Source of the DNA: Micromonospora sp. FIMYZ51
GTDB taxonomy: Bacteria > Actinomycetota > Actinomycetes > Mycobacteriales > Micromonosporaceae
DNA length: 64,000 nucleotides
Assembly (NCBI RefSeq): GCF_038246755.1
Contig: NZ_CP134706.1
Span: 1,364,001-1,428,000 of the forward strand
Direction of reading: 5' to 3'
Shown here in pieces: positions 18,525-26,783 of the stretch (positions within the stretch are counted from its first letter, which is position 1; each line of letters opens with the position of its first letter). Below the pieces are notes generated by a model, which was not told where the DNA came from, did no database searches, and saw only the letters and a list, made by a program, of their open reading frames with translations. The position numbers and the translations under genes were made by a program.

Positions 18525-20123
18525 TCAGTGCACGATGACCGGGGTTCTCGGCTGCTCGCCGGGGCTGCCCCCGGGCTGGTCGTCCAGCAGGTGCGAGCGT
18601 TCCCGTCGGCGGGGCAGGAACGCGGCCGGGATGAGCGTGAGCAGGACCAGCGCGAACGCCACCCAGAACGTGGTGGCGAAGGAGCTGGCGGCGAAGTCGA
18701 GCCCACGTTCGACAAGCGACTGCGGCAGCTGCTGGGCGAGGTCGGGTTGCTGCTGCGCGGCGATGGCCAGCCCCGCCTCGCTGATCGGCTCGCCGTTCGG
18801 ACCGGGGACCTTCGGCGCGGAGTTCAGCTCGTTTGTCAGGATCACCGACATCACCGCGGCACCGACCGAGCCGCCGATCTGCTGGAGGATGTTCAGCAGG
18901 GTGGTGCCGCGAGCCACCTCGTGACCGGTGAGGGTCTTCAGCGCCGAGGTCATGATCGGCATCATGGTGCCGCCCATGCCCAGGCCCATCACGAACAGCG
19001 AGCCGCAGAGCAGCAGGTACGAGGTGTCCGCGTCGAGTTGGGTGAAGGTGAACATCCCGGCGACGATGAGCAGCAGCGCGAACGGCACCGTGCGGCCCAC
19101 CGGCACCTTGTCGGCAAGCACGCCCGCGATCGGCATGGTGAGCATCGCGCCGATCCCCTGCGGCGCGATCAGCAGGCCGGCGTGCAGCGTCGACTCGGCG
19201 CGTACCTGGAGGAAGTAGCTCGGGAAGAGCAGCCCGGCACCCATGAACGCGATGATGAAGACGAACATGGTCACCGCCGCGACGGTCAGCCGGCGGTTGC
19301 GGAACAACCGCAGGTCGAGCAGCGGGTGCTGGGGCTTGAACGAGTAGCGGACAAAGGCCACCACCAGCGCCGCGCCGACAAGCATCGGGCCCCAGACCTC
19401 CGGGTCGGCGAAGGTGCCGGTTTCGGGCAGCGTGGAGACGCCGTAGAGGAACAGGGCGAGGCCGGGGGAGAGCATCAGCATGCCGACGAAGTCGAACGAC
19501 TCGGACGGCTCGGGGTTGTCCCTCGGCAGGGCCAACTGCGCGTAGACAAGCGCGACGATGCCGATCGGCAGGTTGATCAGGAAGATCCAGTGCCAGCTCG
19601 CCACGTCGATCAGCCAGCCACCGAGGATCGGGCCGCTGATCGGCCCGAGCAGCATCGGAATGCCGAGCACTGCCATCAGTCGGCCGATCCGGTGCGGGCC
19701 GGCCGCCCTGGTCATGATCGTCATGCCGATCGGCATCAGCATGCCGCCACCGAGACCCTGCAACACCCGGTACGCGATCAGTTGCCCGATCGTGTCGGCC
19801 GTGGCGCAGAGGCCGGACCCGATGACGAACAGTGCCAGCGCGATCATGTAGAGGCGTTTCGTGCCGAACCGGTCGGCGGCCCACCCACTGATCGGGATCA
19901 CCGTGGCCAGTGCCAGCGTGTAGCCGGTCATCGTCCAGGCGACGCGGGCGTACGAGGCGTCGAATTCGCTCTGGAACGTCGGCAGGGCGACGCTAACCAC
20001 AGTCACGTCGAGGATCGACATGATCGCGCCGAGCACCACGACACCGGCCACCTTGAGCACGGCAGCGTCGAGTTTGTTCGATGTCGCGACTGGCGGCGGT
20101 GCCGCGACAGGTTGCTGTGTCAC
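18525..20123 (-). CDS. DHA2-family (EmrB/QacA) MFS multidrug exporter
   Basis: A 532-residue inner-membrane protein with about 14 TM segments, the size and topology of DHA2 proton-driven drug exporters. Motif A appears as GWAADRFGTKR after TM2. The motif C-like stretch is GPISGPILGGWLI in TM5. TM1 carries the DHA2 motif LDVTVVSVALP. GTG at 20123 follows CAGGAG five bases upstream. The drug range cannot be predicted. The 134-base upstream gap (20124-20257) separates it from the Trypco1 gene on the same strand and may hold its own promoter. Confidence 0.88.
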   Translation of the reverse strand: MTQQPVAAPPPVATSNKLDAAVLKVAGVVVLGAIMSILDVTVVSVALPTFQSEFDASYARVAWTMTGYTLALATVIPISGWAADRFGTKRLYMIALALFVIGSGLCATADTIGQLIAYRVLQGLGGGMLMPIGMTIMTRAAGPHRIGRLMAVLGIPMLLGPISGPILGGWLIDVASWHWIFLINLPIGIVALVYAQLALPRDNPEPSESFDFVGMLMLSPGLALFLYGVSTLPETGTFADPEVWGPMLVGAALVVAFVRYSFKPQHPLLDLRLFRNRRLTVAAVTMFVFIIAFMGAGLLFPSYFLQVRAESTLHAGLLIAPQGIGAMLTMPIAGVLADKVPVGRTVPFALLLIVAGMFTFTQLDADTSYLLLCGSLFVMGLGMGGTMMPIMTSALKTLTGHEVARGTTLLNILQQIGGSVGAAVMSVILTNELNSAPKVPGPNGEPISEAGLAIAAQQQPDLAQQLPQSLVERGLDFAASSFATTFWVAFALVLLTLIPAAFLPRRRERSHLLDDQPGGSPGEQPRTPVIVH

Positions 20124-20257
20124 GAGGTCTCCTGAAGTCGGATGTGACCGGGATCGGTGCCGGTGGTGGCGTGGCGCGCCCAGGAAGATTAATCACCGCC
20201 ACCGACAGCGCGCCGCCGGTTTATCTACCTACCGTCGGGTTCGACAGGTGTTCCTCG

Positions 20258-20590
20258 TCACGCGGTGGGAGCGTCCGGTGACCGCTGCCACCGCACGGTC
20301 ACCTCGAACTGACCCTGGACCCCGGTACGCGCGATCACCGCGTTCGCGTCCGCGGTCAACTGCACCCCGAACTTGATCTCGATCTCGTCTGGCCGGTGGG
20401 CCATCGACTGGAACTGGGCGAGCGCGACGGAGGCGGCGTCGCGTACCTCCGCCAGGGCCCGGTCGAACGTCACCCGCGCGTCCTGGACGACCTTGCCCGC
20501 GTTGCCGGCCTGGGTCACACCCGGCTTGCCGTCGACCTCCACCACCACCGAGCCACCGGACTCAAGCTGGAATCGTCGCAACTGGCTCAT
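20258..20590 (-). CDS. Trypco1-like protein, copy 2 (last gene of the kinase/protease operon)
   Basis: 110 residues, MSQLRRFQLESGGSVVVEVD. It has the same plan as the copy at 807-1157: strands, a FDRALAEVRDAASVALAQFQ helix, then FGVQLTADANAVIARTGVQG and a final VTVRW strand. The ATG lies three bases after the stop of the solute-binding lipoprotein, so it belongs to the same transcript. Trypco1 domains co-occur with trypsin-like proteases, and the first gene of this operon is such a protease. Its role is inferred as a partner or adaptor only. Confidence 0.75.
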   Translation of the reverse strand: MSQLRRFQLESGGSVVVEVDGKPGVTQAGNAGKVVQDARVTFDRALAEVRDAASVALAQFQSMAHRPDEIEIKFGVQLTADANAVIARTGVQGQFEVTVRWQRSPDAPTA

Positions 20591-20593
20591 CTC

Positions 20594-21955
20594 TCAGGCC
20601 CCTTGTTCGTCGGTCGGTGGTGTTGCCGGATCGCAGCCCAGGTCCATCCACTCGGCGCGCGGAACCGCACCGGCCACCGCGTCGAGTTCGGTGAGCAACG
20701 CGTCGAGACGGTCGGGCTGATGAAGATAGACCAGCACCGCCCGCTCGAAGGCGGTGGCCACCGCGGTCGGCAGCAGGTCCGAGCCGTCGCGGCAGAGCGT
20801 CCCGGTGCCGAGTCGGGCCGCGATCCTGCCGATCACCGGATCGGCATCGCCGGCCGGCTGGCCCCGGCGGCTGAAGAACAGCCCCTCGCTGGACTGCCGC
20901 CAGATCTGCTGGGCCCGCTCCGAGGCCAGGTAGGCCATCAGCTTCCGGGCCGGCTCGGTGTCCTGGAACATCGCGGCCACATCGTCGGAGACCTCCTGAA
21001 GCGACGAAGTGGCCGCCGACCCGATCGGTGGCATCGGGAAGAAGTCGAAGCGGCCCGGCTCGACGTCCGGCAGGGAGCGGTAGTTGCGGACCACGAACGA
21101 GCCCTGATGGTCCAGGTGGCAACCGGGCGGCGAGGTGAACAGGCCGGCCCCCGCCTCCAGCCAGGTGGCGAAGAGCGCGGCCCGCGCCGCGTCCCGGGAC
21201 GATGCGGTCTGCAACAGCTCACCCCAGGCGCGCCAGGCGTTCCGGACCGGCTCGGCGCGCCAGGACAGCTCGCCCCGGGTCCACTGCTCGTACGCCTGCT
21301 GCCCGGACTGGTGCAGCAGGATGTCCTCGATCCAGTCCGTGCCGGGCCAGCCGGTGACCGGCGGCGAACTCATCCCCAGGCACCAGGAGACCCGCGCGTC
21401 GGACCCGATGGCCACCAACTCGTCCCAGCTGGTCGGCGGCCGGGGGTGGCCGACCTCGGCCAGCCGGGCCGGGTCGTACCAGAACACGCTCTTGAGATGG
21501 GTGGCGACGGCGACCGCGTAGACGCGTTTCGGGCCGACCGGCTGGCCGTCCGGTTCGGCCCGGCCGGCGATGCGGATCAACTGCGGCCCCGCGCCCGGGT
21601 CGTCGGTCAGCCCGGCGATCCCGTCCAGCGGGCGCAGCGCGTCCTCGTTGACGTAGCGTTGCAGGTCGTTGAGGCGGGGCACGATCGCGACATCGGGCGG
21701 GCGCTGCCGCTCGATGCCCGCCTGGAGCACCTGACTGACGTCCCGGTGGCCCTGGTAGTCGGCGCGGATGCCGGTCTCGGCCTCGAACCCGTCGAGCACC
21801 GCGCGGAAGACGTCCTGCTCCTCGCCCGTCCAGGAGCCGAGCACGGTCACCCGCCCGGCCGGCTCGGCAGCGGAGCAGCCGACCAGCCCGGTGCCGGCCA
21901 GCAGCGTGGTGACCAGGGCCAGCGCCGTTGCTGAGGTACCTCTGCGGTTGGTCAT
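20594..21955 (-). CDS. Solute-binding lipoprotein, family 1 type (GlnH position in a pknG-like operon)
   Basis: 453 residues. ATG at 21955 overlaps the upstream stop as ATGA. A lipobox is present at LVGCSA (Cys ~27). The mature protein starts VTVLGSWTGEEQDVFRAVLDGFEAETGI, typical of sugar-type family 1 binding proteins, with a further hinge-type motif DVAIVPRLNDLQRYV. No transporter permease or ATPase is nearby, so it probably serves sensing rather than uptake. In mycobacteria the binding protein GlnH works with the membrane protein GlnX to control PknG; this gene occupies the same place but belongs to a different binding-protein family. Ligand unknown. Confidence 0.8.
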   Translation of the reverse strand: MTNRRGTSATALALVTTLLAGTGLVGCSAAEPAGRVTVLGSWTGEEQDVFRAVLDGFEAETGIRADYQGHRDVSQVLQAGIERQRPPDVAIVPRLNDLQRYVNEDALRPLDGIAGLTDDPGAGPQLIRIAGRAEPDGQPVGPKRVYAVAVATHLKSVFWYDPARLAEVGHPRPPTSWDELVAIGSDARVSWCLGMSSPPVTGWPGTDWIEDILLHQSGQQAYEQWTRGELSWRAEPVRNAWRAWGELLQTASSRDAARAALFATWLEAGAGLFTSPPGCHLDHQGSFVVRNYRSLPDVEPGRFDFFPMPPIGSAATSSLQEVSDDVAAMFQDTEPARKLMAYLASERAQQIWRQSSEGLFFSRRGQPAGDADPVIGRIAARLGTGTLCRDGSDLLPTAVATAFERAVLVYLHQPDRLDALLTELDAVAGAVPRAEWMDLGCDPATPPTDEQGA

Positions 21956-23058
21956 GTCGACAGGTGTCCGTATTCCGCCAGGCGGGGCTGGAATCCCGCG
22001 AGCACCAGCACCGCGATGCCGAGGGCCAGCACCGGCAGGACGAACTCCACCGAGCGGCTGTCGGCCGCCCGGTCGGCGCGGGCCATCGTCTCGGCCTCCA
22101 GCGCGGCGGCACCGCCCGGCGTCCCCGCCGGGTCGGCCTGGGCGTCGGCGTCGAGCGCCGCGAGGACGGACTCGCACGCCTGCGGGCACTCCTTGCGCAC
22201 TTCGGCGGCGAGCCGCTCGGCAGCCATGGCACCCACCTGCTGGACCTGCTGTTGCCGGCTGTCGTGGACGGACTGGATGTCCTGCCCGACCTGATCCAGC
22301 TGGGTCGCCGAACCCAGGCTCAGCGAGGTCAGCCAGACCATCACCACCGTCGCCGCCGTCGCCAGCAGGAGGGGGACGTTCACCGTCCGCCGGAACCGGC
22401 GGGACAGGTAGCCCTGTGCCACCACCAGCAGTACGCCGAGGACGACCAGCGGCAACAGCCAGGCGAGCGGGGTGAAGCGCTGCGTCCAGCCGGCGGCCAC
22501 CTGCTCGTCAAGCACGGCCAACTGCTTTTCCCGCAACGTGTCGAGCAGCGCCAGGATGTCGTTCAGCAGGCTTGTCGCGTCGCGCAGCGCGGCGGCGCCG
22601 AGCGCCCGCAGGCCCGCGTCCCGGTACCGCGCGTCGGCCTGCCCGATCAGCCCGGTGTACGTGACCAGCAGTGCCTCGATGGTCTGGATGTCCCGGGTGC
22701 CGGCGTCGCCTGCCGCATTGTTCTCGGCGATCAGGGTGAGGTACTGGCCGGCCCCGGCGATCTGGCGCTGGTATTCCACCCCCGGCCCGCCCAGCACCGT
22801 CCCACCGTCGGCGAGGTTGCCCACCGCCGCGGCGTGTGCGCTGCGCAGCGCGTGTTGCGCGTCGTGCACGGCGAGAATCGCCGGCACCGACCGGGTGGCC
22901 GCCGCGTCGGCAGTGCGGGCGACACCGAGGAAGACCGTCAGGCAGCCGATCAGGGCGATCGCCGTGCTGGCGAGCAGAGCCGTCCGCAGGCGCAACAGCG
23001 TACGCCGGGTGGTGCTGACGCGCCGGCCCGGCGGCCGGGGAGTGGCTACCGTCGTCAC
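21952..23058 (-). CDS. Four-TM membrane sensor (GlnX-like)
   Basis: 368 residues. GTG at 23058 overlaps the VWA stop as GTGA. TM1 is at ~25-47 (LLASTAIALIGCLTVFLGVA) and is followed by a ~150-residue helical outer loop. TM2 and TM3 are paired at ~195-255 with a short RRFRRT turn. A second outer helical loop (QLDQVGQDIQSVHDSRQQQ) leads to TM4 near 338-360. This layout of two extracytoplasmic helical bundles on four TM helices fits GlnX and chemoreceptor-like sensors. It is encoded between the binding protein and the VWA/kinase genes, as expected for a transducer. Confidence 0.7.
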   Translation of the reverse strand: MTTVATPRPPGRRVSTTRRTLLRLRTALLASTAIALIGCLTVFLGVARTADAAATRSVPAILAVHDAQHALRSAHAAAVGNLADGGTVLGGPGVEYQRQIAGAGQYLTLIAENNAAGDAGTRDIQTIEALLVTYTGLIGQADARYRDAGLRALGAAALRDATSLLNDILALLDTLREKQLAVLDEQVAAGWTQRFTPLAWLLPLVVLGVLLVVAQGYLSRRFRRTVNVPLLLATAATVVMVWLTSLSLGSATQLDQVGQDIQSVHDSRQQQVQQVGAMAAERLAAEVRKECPQACESVLAALDADAQADPAGTPGGAAALEAETMARADRAADSRSVEFVLPVLALGIAVLVLAGFQPRLAEYGHLST

Positions 23059-24497
23059 GTCCCCGCCCGCCCGGCCGGATCGGCGGTGCCCAACTCGGCG
23101 TTGCAACGCTCGCAGTACTCCGCGTCGGACGGCGACGGCCAGCCACAGTCACCGCAGAGGCGGTGTGCCTCCGGCGGCCCGTGCTGGGCCGGTGGGCGTG
23201 GCTGGTCGGGGTACCGCGTCTGGCTCGACATCACGGAGCTGACGTGTACGTCCATCCGGCTGAGCTGCGGTTTCAACCGGACCAGGCCGGTGGGCTCGAT
23301 GTCGACCAGGTACCGCAACTGCTCCAGCGCCGGCTCGTCCCGGGTCTGGGTGGCCAGCCTCACCGCTCGGCTCCACTGGGCATGGGCCTCGATCAGGTCG
23401 CCCCGGTCGTACGCGTCGCAGCCGGCGTTTATCGCCTGGCGCACGTCCTCCTGCCCGGTCACCTGGGAGACGTCGGAGTCGAGCCTTGCCGACTTCACCA
23501 GATCGTCGGTCCAGTTCACCAGCACGGTGGCGGTGCCGGGCCGCACCTTTCCACCGACCACCAGGTCGACCCGGGCGGCCAGGCGGTCCTCGTCCAGGAT
23601 GCCGTCGGGCGCTGTGACGTCCAGGCGCAGGTGGAAATCGCGGCGCTCCGCGCCCCATGATCCGGTGGCGAACTCCACGGTCCGCTCGTCGACCTCGTTC
23701 GCCTGCTCGCTGAGATCCATCAGGGCGGGCCTGGCCTGCTTGAAGAAGCCGACCCGGGAGTACGGCAGGGTCTGCACCCGGATCCGTACATCGGGTTGCA
23801 GCTTGGCCAGGGCGGCACGGATCGTCTCCCGGAAACCCGCCTCCAACTCGGCCGGCCGGCGCACCGCCTCGGCGGTGCCGTTGAGCACGGTGGCGATGCG
23901 GATCAGGTCCCGGGGACGCCAGCCGTCGCCGATGCCCCGGGTGTCGCAGACGAACCTGCCGACGCAGGTGTGCAGCACCCGCTCCAACTCCTCCTGGGTC
24001 TCGTGCTGGTTGATGCCGTCGGTGAGCAGCAGCACGTGACAGATCGCCGATGCCTCGGTGGGCAGCAGATCTCGGGCTGCGGCCAGCCAACTGCCCATTG
24101 CCGTCCCGCCGCTGGCGCTGAGCCGGGCAACGACCGCCTTGGCCCGCTTCCGGCTGGCCGCCGACGCGACCGCCAGCCCGGGTTCGGGCGGGTAGACCAG
24201 CCGGGCCCGCTCGGTCCCCTCGATCACGGCGAACCGGACCCCGTCGGGCAGTACGTCGATGGCGGCGGCGGTGGCCTGGCGCGCCGCCCCGATCTTCGTC
24301 GGTGGATCCGTCATCGATCCGGAGCAGTCGATCACCAGCACCTCGACCAGTTGCGCCGGATCCGGTCCGGGCGCCCGATCATCCCCGTCGGTCGCCCGGC
24401 GCCCGGTGACCGAGAGGATCGCGTGCATCGTCGTGCCGCCCACCGGCAGATACTTGTTCTGGTTGACCTCCAGGCTGAACTCCACGGCGGCGTTCAC
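23055..24497 (-). CDS. VWA-domain protein with C-terminal zinc ribbon
   Basis: 480 residues, cytoplasmic. The von Willebrand A domain has a complete MIDAS: D57-x-S59-x-S61 (DCSGS), T132 (GGTAMG) and D160 (LLLTDG). A central beta-rich region and a short helical segment (EDVRQAINAGCDAYDRGDLIEAHAQW, given here in part: QAINAGCDAYDRGDLIEA) follow. The C-terminus is a zinc ribbon CGDCGW...YCERC (~450-468). GTG at 24497 follows GGAGGGGAG. A metal-dependent interaction platform is likely. The kinase encoded just before it also carries zinc-binding Cys clusters. It overlaps the GlnX-like gene by four bases. Confidence 0.82.
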   Translation of the reverse strand: MNAAVEFSLEVNQNKYLPVGGTTMHAILSVTGRRATDGDDRAPGPDPAQLVEVLVIDCSGSMTDPPTKIGAARQATAAAIDVLPDGVRFAVIEGTERARLVYPPEPGLAVASAASRKRAKAVVARLSASGGTAMGSWLAAARDLLPTEASAICHVLLLTDGINQHETQEELERVLHTCVGRFVCDTRGIGDGWRPRDLIRIATVLNGTAEAVRRPAELEAGFRETIRAALAKLQPDVRIRVQTLPYSRVGFFKQARPALMDLSEQANEVDERTVEFATGSWGAERRDFHLRLDVTAPDGILDEDRLAARVDLVVGGKVRPGTATVLVNWTDDLVKSARLDSDVSQVTGQEDVRQAINAGCDAYDRGDLIEAHAQWSRAVRLATQTRDEPALEQLRYLVDIEPTGLVRLKPQLSRMDVHVSSVMSSQTRYPDQPRPPAQHGPPEAHRLCGDCGWPSPSDAEYCERCNAELGTADPAGRAGT

Positions 24498-24524
24498 TGA
24501 TCACGCTCCCCTCCAGGTTGGTCC

Positions 24525-26783
24525 TCACCATCGGGTCCGGGGCCGTACCGCGTTCGCCCGGTCGATGAGCACGTTGTGCTCCTCGGGCTGGTGCGCCTGT
24601 TGGGCGAGCGCCCGGTACGACCGGTCCAGCAGTTCGCGGACGCCACGCTCGGTCGGCGGCGTGCCGAGCACCGGGCCCGGTACCAGGCCGGCATCGCTCC
24701 CGGAGCGGATCAGGTCGAGCGCCACCTCCCGGATCGCCGCCGTCAGCCGGTCGCGGGACTCGCCGTGCCGCTCGCCGCCGTCGAGGTGCAGGGTGGCCAG
24801 CCGACGTACGGCCGCGCTCAGGTCGCTGGCGGTGGGCAACTCGGGGGCGGCGGACGACTCGCCGGCCAGCCGGGACGAGAGCACCCGCACGGCGGCGATC
24901 CGCGCCGCGTCGTGGTGTCGGGACAGCGCCGGGACCTCGTCGAGGATGGCGACGGCGCCGGCCCGGTCGAGCGCCGCCAACCGGAGCCGGGCCAGCCCGA
25001 ACGCGGCGCTTGCCTGGAACGGGTCCCGCCGCCAGACCGCGGCGTAGTAGCGGGCCGCTCGTGGGCCGTCGCGGCGCCGCTCGGCGCAGTAGCCCAGGGC
25101 GAGCTTGGGCGCGATCTCGCCGGGAATGTCGGCGTAGACCGCGTCGAACTCGCCGACGGCATCGCCGACCCGGTCCTCGGTCAGGGCGATCAGCGCCCGG
25201 TGCCAGGCGAGTCGCCAGTCCGCCGCCGCCCGCGCCCCGAGCAGCGCCTCGGCGGCGGTCAGGGCGACCACGGCCGAGCGGGCATCGCCCAGTTCGAGGT
25301 GGGCCCGGGCCCGGCTCAGTGCCACCTCGACCGACTCCTGCGGCACGGTGGCCAGCTTGTTGAGCAGGCTCTGCGCGTCCGGCGCGTCGATCGTGCCCAG
25401 TGCTCCGGCGGCCGGGTCGTCCGGGTCGGGGCGTGGCACCGGCAGGCCGAGCGCCACCACCCGGGCGGCGGGACAGCCGTGGTCCAGCACGGCGGCGTCC
25501 TGCTCACCGATCCAGGTGTGCAGCGGCAGGACCAGCCCGAGGCCCGCGTCGAGCAGCCGGGCGGCGGGCTGGAAGAGCGAGATCGGCTCGGCCTGGCGCT
25601 GGTCCGGTGCGCCGGCCAGGATCTCCCGTAACACTCCCAGCAACTGCTCGGACATCTCCCGGGCGGTGGCGAACCGCCGGTTCCAGTCGGGGTGCGTGGC
25701 GCGATCGACGAGCCGGCGGAACGACTCGACGCCCAGCGCGTCGTCAGCCGCGCCGGGAGTGTCCGGCCCCGGCGTCCGGTGGGCGAAGAGTTCGGTGAGC
25801 GTGCGGCCGAGTGCGAACAGGTCGGAGCGCGGGCTGGCCCCCCGGGTCTGGAGTTCCTCCCTGCCGACCATGAAGCCGGCAGACCCGACGAGCCCGGTGT
25901 GGCCGCCGTCGTCGCGGCGGACCCCGCCCAGGTCGATCACCTTGATCCGGTCGGCGGTACGCATCACGTTGTCCGGCTTCATGTCCGTGTAGAGCAGGCC
26001 GCGCCGGTGCAGGTAGTCCAGGGCGGCCAGGATCTCGTGCCCGTACGCGAGGATGTGGTCCAGCGGCAGCGAGACGTCCGGCTGCCGTGGGTCCTTGGCC
26101 GCCCTGAGCAGGCTGCGCAGCGACATGCCGTCGAGGTAGTCCATCACGATGTAGCCGGTCGGACCGGCGACCGGGTCGTCGTGGATGGCGAAGTCGATGC
26201 TCCGGACGATGTTGGGATGGTCAAGTGAGTTGAGAAATTGTCGCTCCTGGACCGCAGCGGCGAGTGCCTTCTCGTCGTTTGCGTGCAGCACGCCCTTCAG
26301 CGCGACCTCGATGTGATCCTGATGGGCGTCCCGGGCCAGGTAGATCCAGCCCTGACCGCCCCGGGCCAGGCAGCGCACCACCTCGTAACGGTCGGCGACG
26401 ACCGCCCCGGGCCCGAGGCCGGGCAGGAAGCGGAAGGGGGTGCGGCAGCGGGGGCAGTACCCCTCGTCCAGGCCGGGGCGGCCGGCCCGGCTCCGACCGA
26501 CCGGATGACCCTTGGCGCAGAACCGGTCCTGCTCCGGCACCCGCAGTGGCTGCGTCGCCGCCTGCCCGGGGGAGAAGGTCAGCACCGGCAGCGAGACGAG
26601 GCTGGCCACCAGCCAGCTGTCCCGTTGGGACGACCGGGACGCCGCCGGTTGCTCCGGCCGATCGACCGGCACGAACTGGGCAGCCGGGGGAGTGGGAGGA
26701 ACGGGGGAAAGCCCGCAGCGGTCGCAGTAGCCGGTCTCGTTGACCGTGCCGGTGCAGCCGGCCGTCCGGGTGCAGCCGCTCAA
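24525..26783 (-). CDS. pknG: PknG-like serine/threonine protein kinase (zinc ribbon - rubredoxin-like - kinase - TPR)
   Basis: 752 residues. TTG at 26783 overlaps the upstream stop as TTGA, and the first residues SGCTRTAGCTGTVNETGYC are the usual PknG start. A rubredoxin-like zinc site follows: C89, H93 and C110-x2-C113, in which the first CxxC is replaced by CxxxH. Kinase region ~133-400: ALK163, YTDMKPDN with catalytic D267 and no preceding Arg (non-RD), and a DLG284 in place of DFG, all as in PknG. TPR-like helices fill ~430-752. In mycobacteria PknG phosphorylates the FHA protein GarA to control glutamate metabolism. No FHA gene lies in the window. Confidence 0.88.
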   Translation of the reverse strand: MSGCTRTAGCTGTVNETGYCDRCGLSPVPPTPPAAQFVPVDRPEQPAASRSSQRDSWLVASLVSLPVLTFSPGQAATQPLRVPEQDRFCAKGHPVGRSRAGRPGLDEGYCPRCRTPFRFLPGLGPGAVVADRYEVVRCLARGGQGWIYLARDAHQDHIEVALKGVLHANDEKALAAAVQERQFLNSLDHPNIVRSIDFAIHDDPVAGPTGYIVMDYLDGMSLRSLLRAAKDPRQPDVSLPLDHILAYGHEILAALDYLHRRGLLYTDMKPDNVMRTADRIKVIDLGGVRRDDGGHTGLVGSAGFMVGREELQTRGASPRSDLFALGRTLTELFAHRTPGPDTPGAADDALGVESFRRLVDRATHPDWNRRFATAREMSEQLLGVLREILAGAPDQRQAEPISLFQPAARLLDAGLGLVLPLHTWIGEQDAAVLDHGCPAARVVALGLPVPRPDPDDPAAGALGTIDAPDAQSLLNKLATVPQESVEVALSRARAHLELGDARSAVVALTAAEALLGARAAADWRLAWHRALIALTEDRVGDAVGEFDAVYADIPGEIAPKLALGYCAERRRDGPRAARYYAAVWRRDPFQASAAFGLARLRLAALDRAGAVAILDEVPALSRHHDAARIAAVRVLSSRLAGESSAAPELPTASDLSAAVRRLATLHLDGGERHGESRDRLTAAIREVALDLIRSGSDAGLVPGPVLGTPPTERGVRELLDRSYRALAQQAHQPEEHNVLIDRANAVRPRTRW

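Noticed and set aside
18459..20135. A 558-codon plus-strand frame opposite the MFS exporter
   Set aside because: Its translation is Arg/Glu/Asp/His-rich low-complexity sequence; the minus strand encodes a complete 14-TM exporter.
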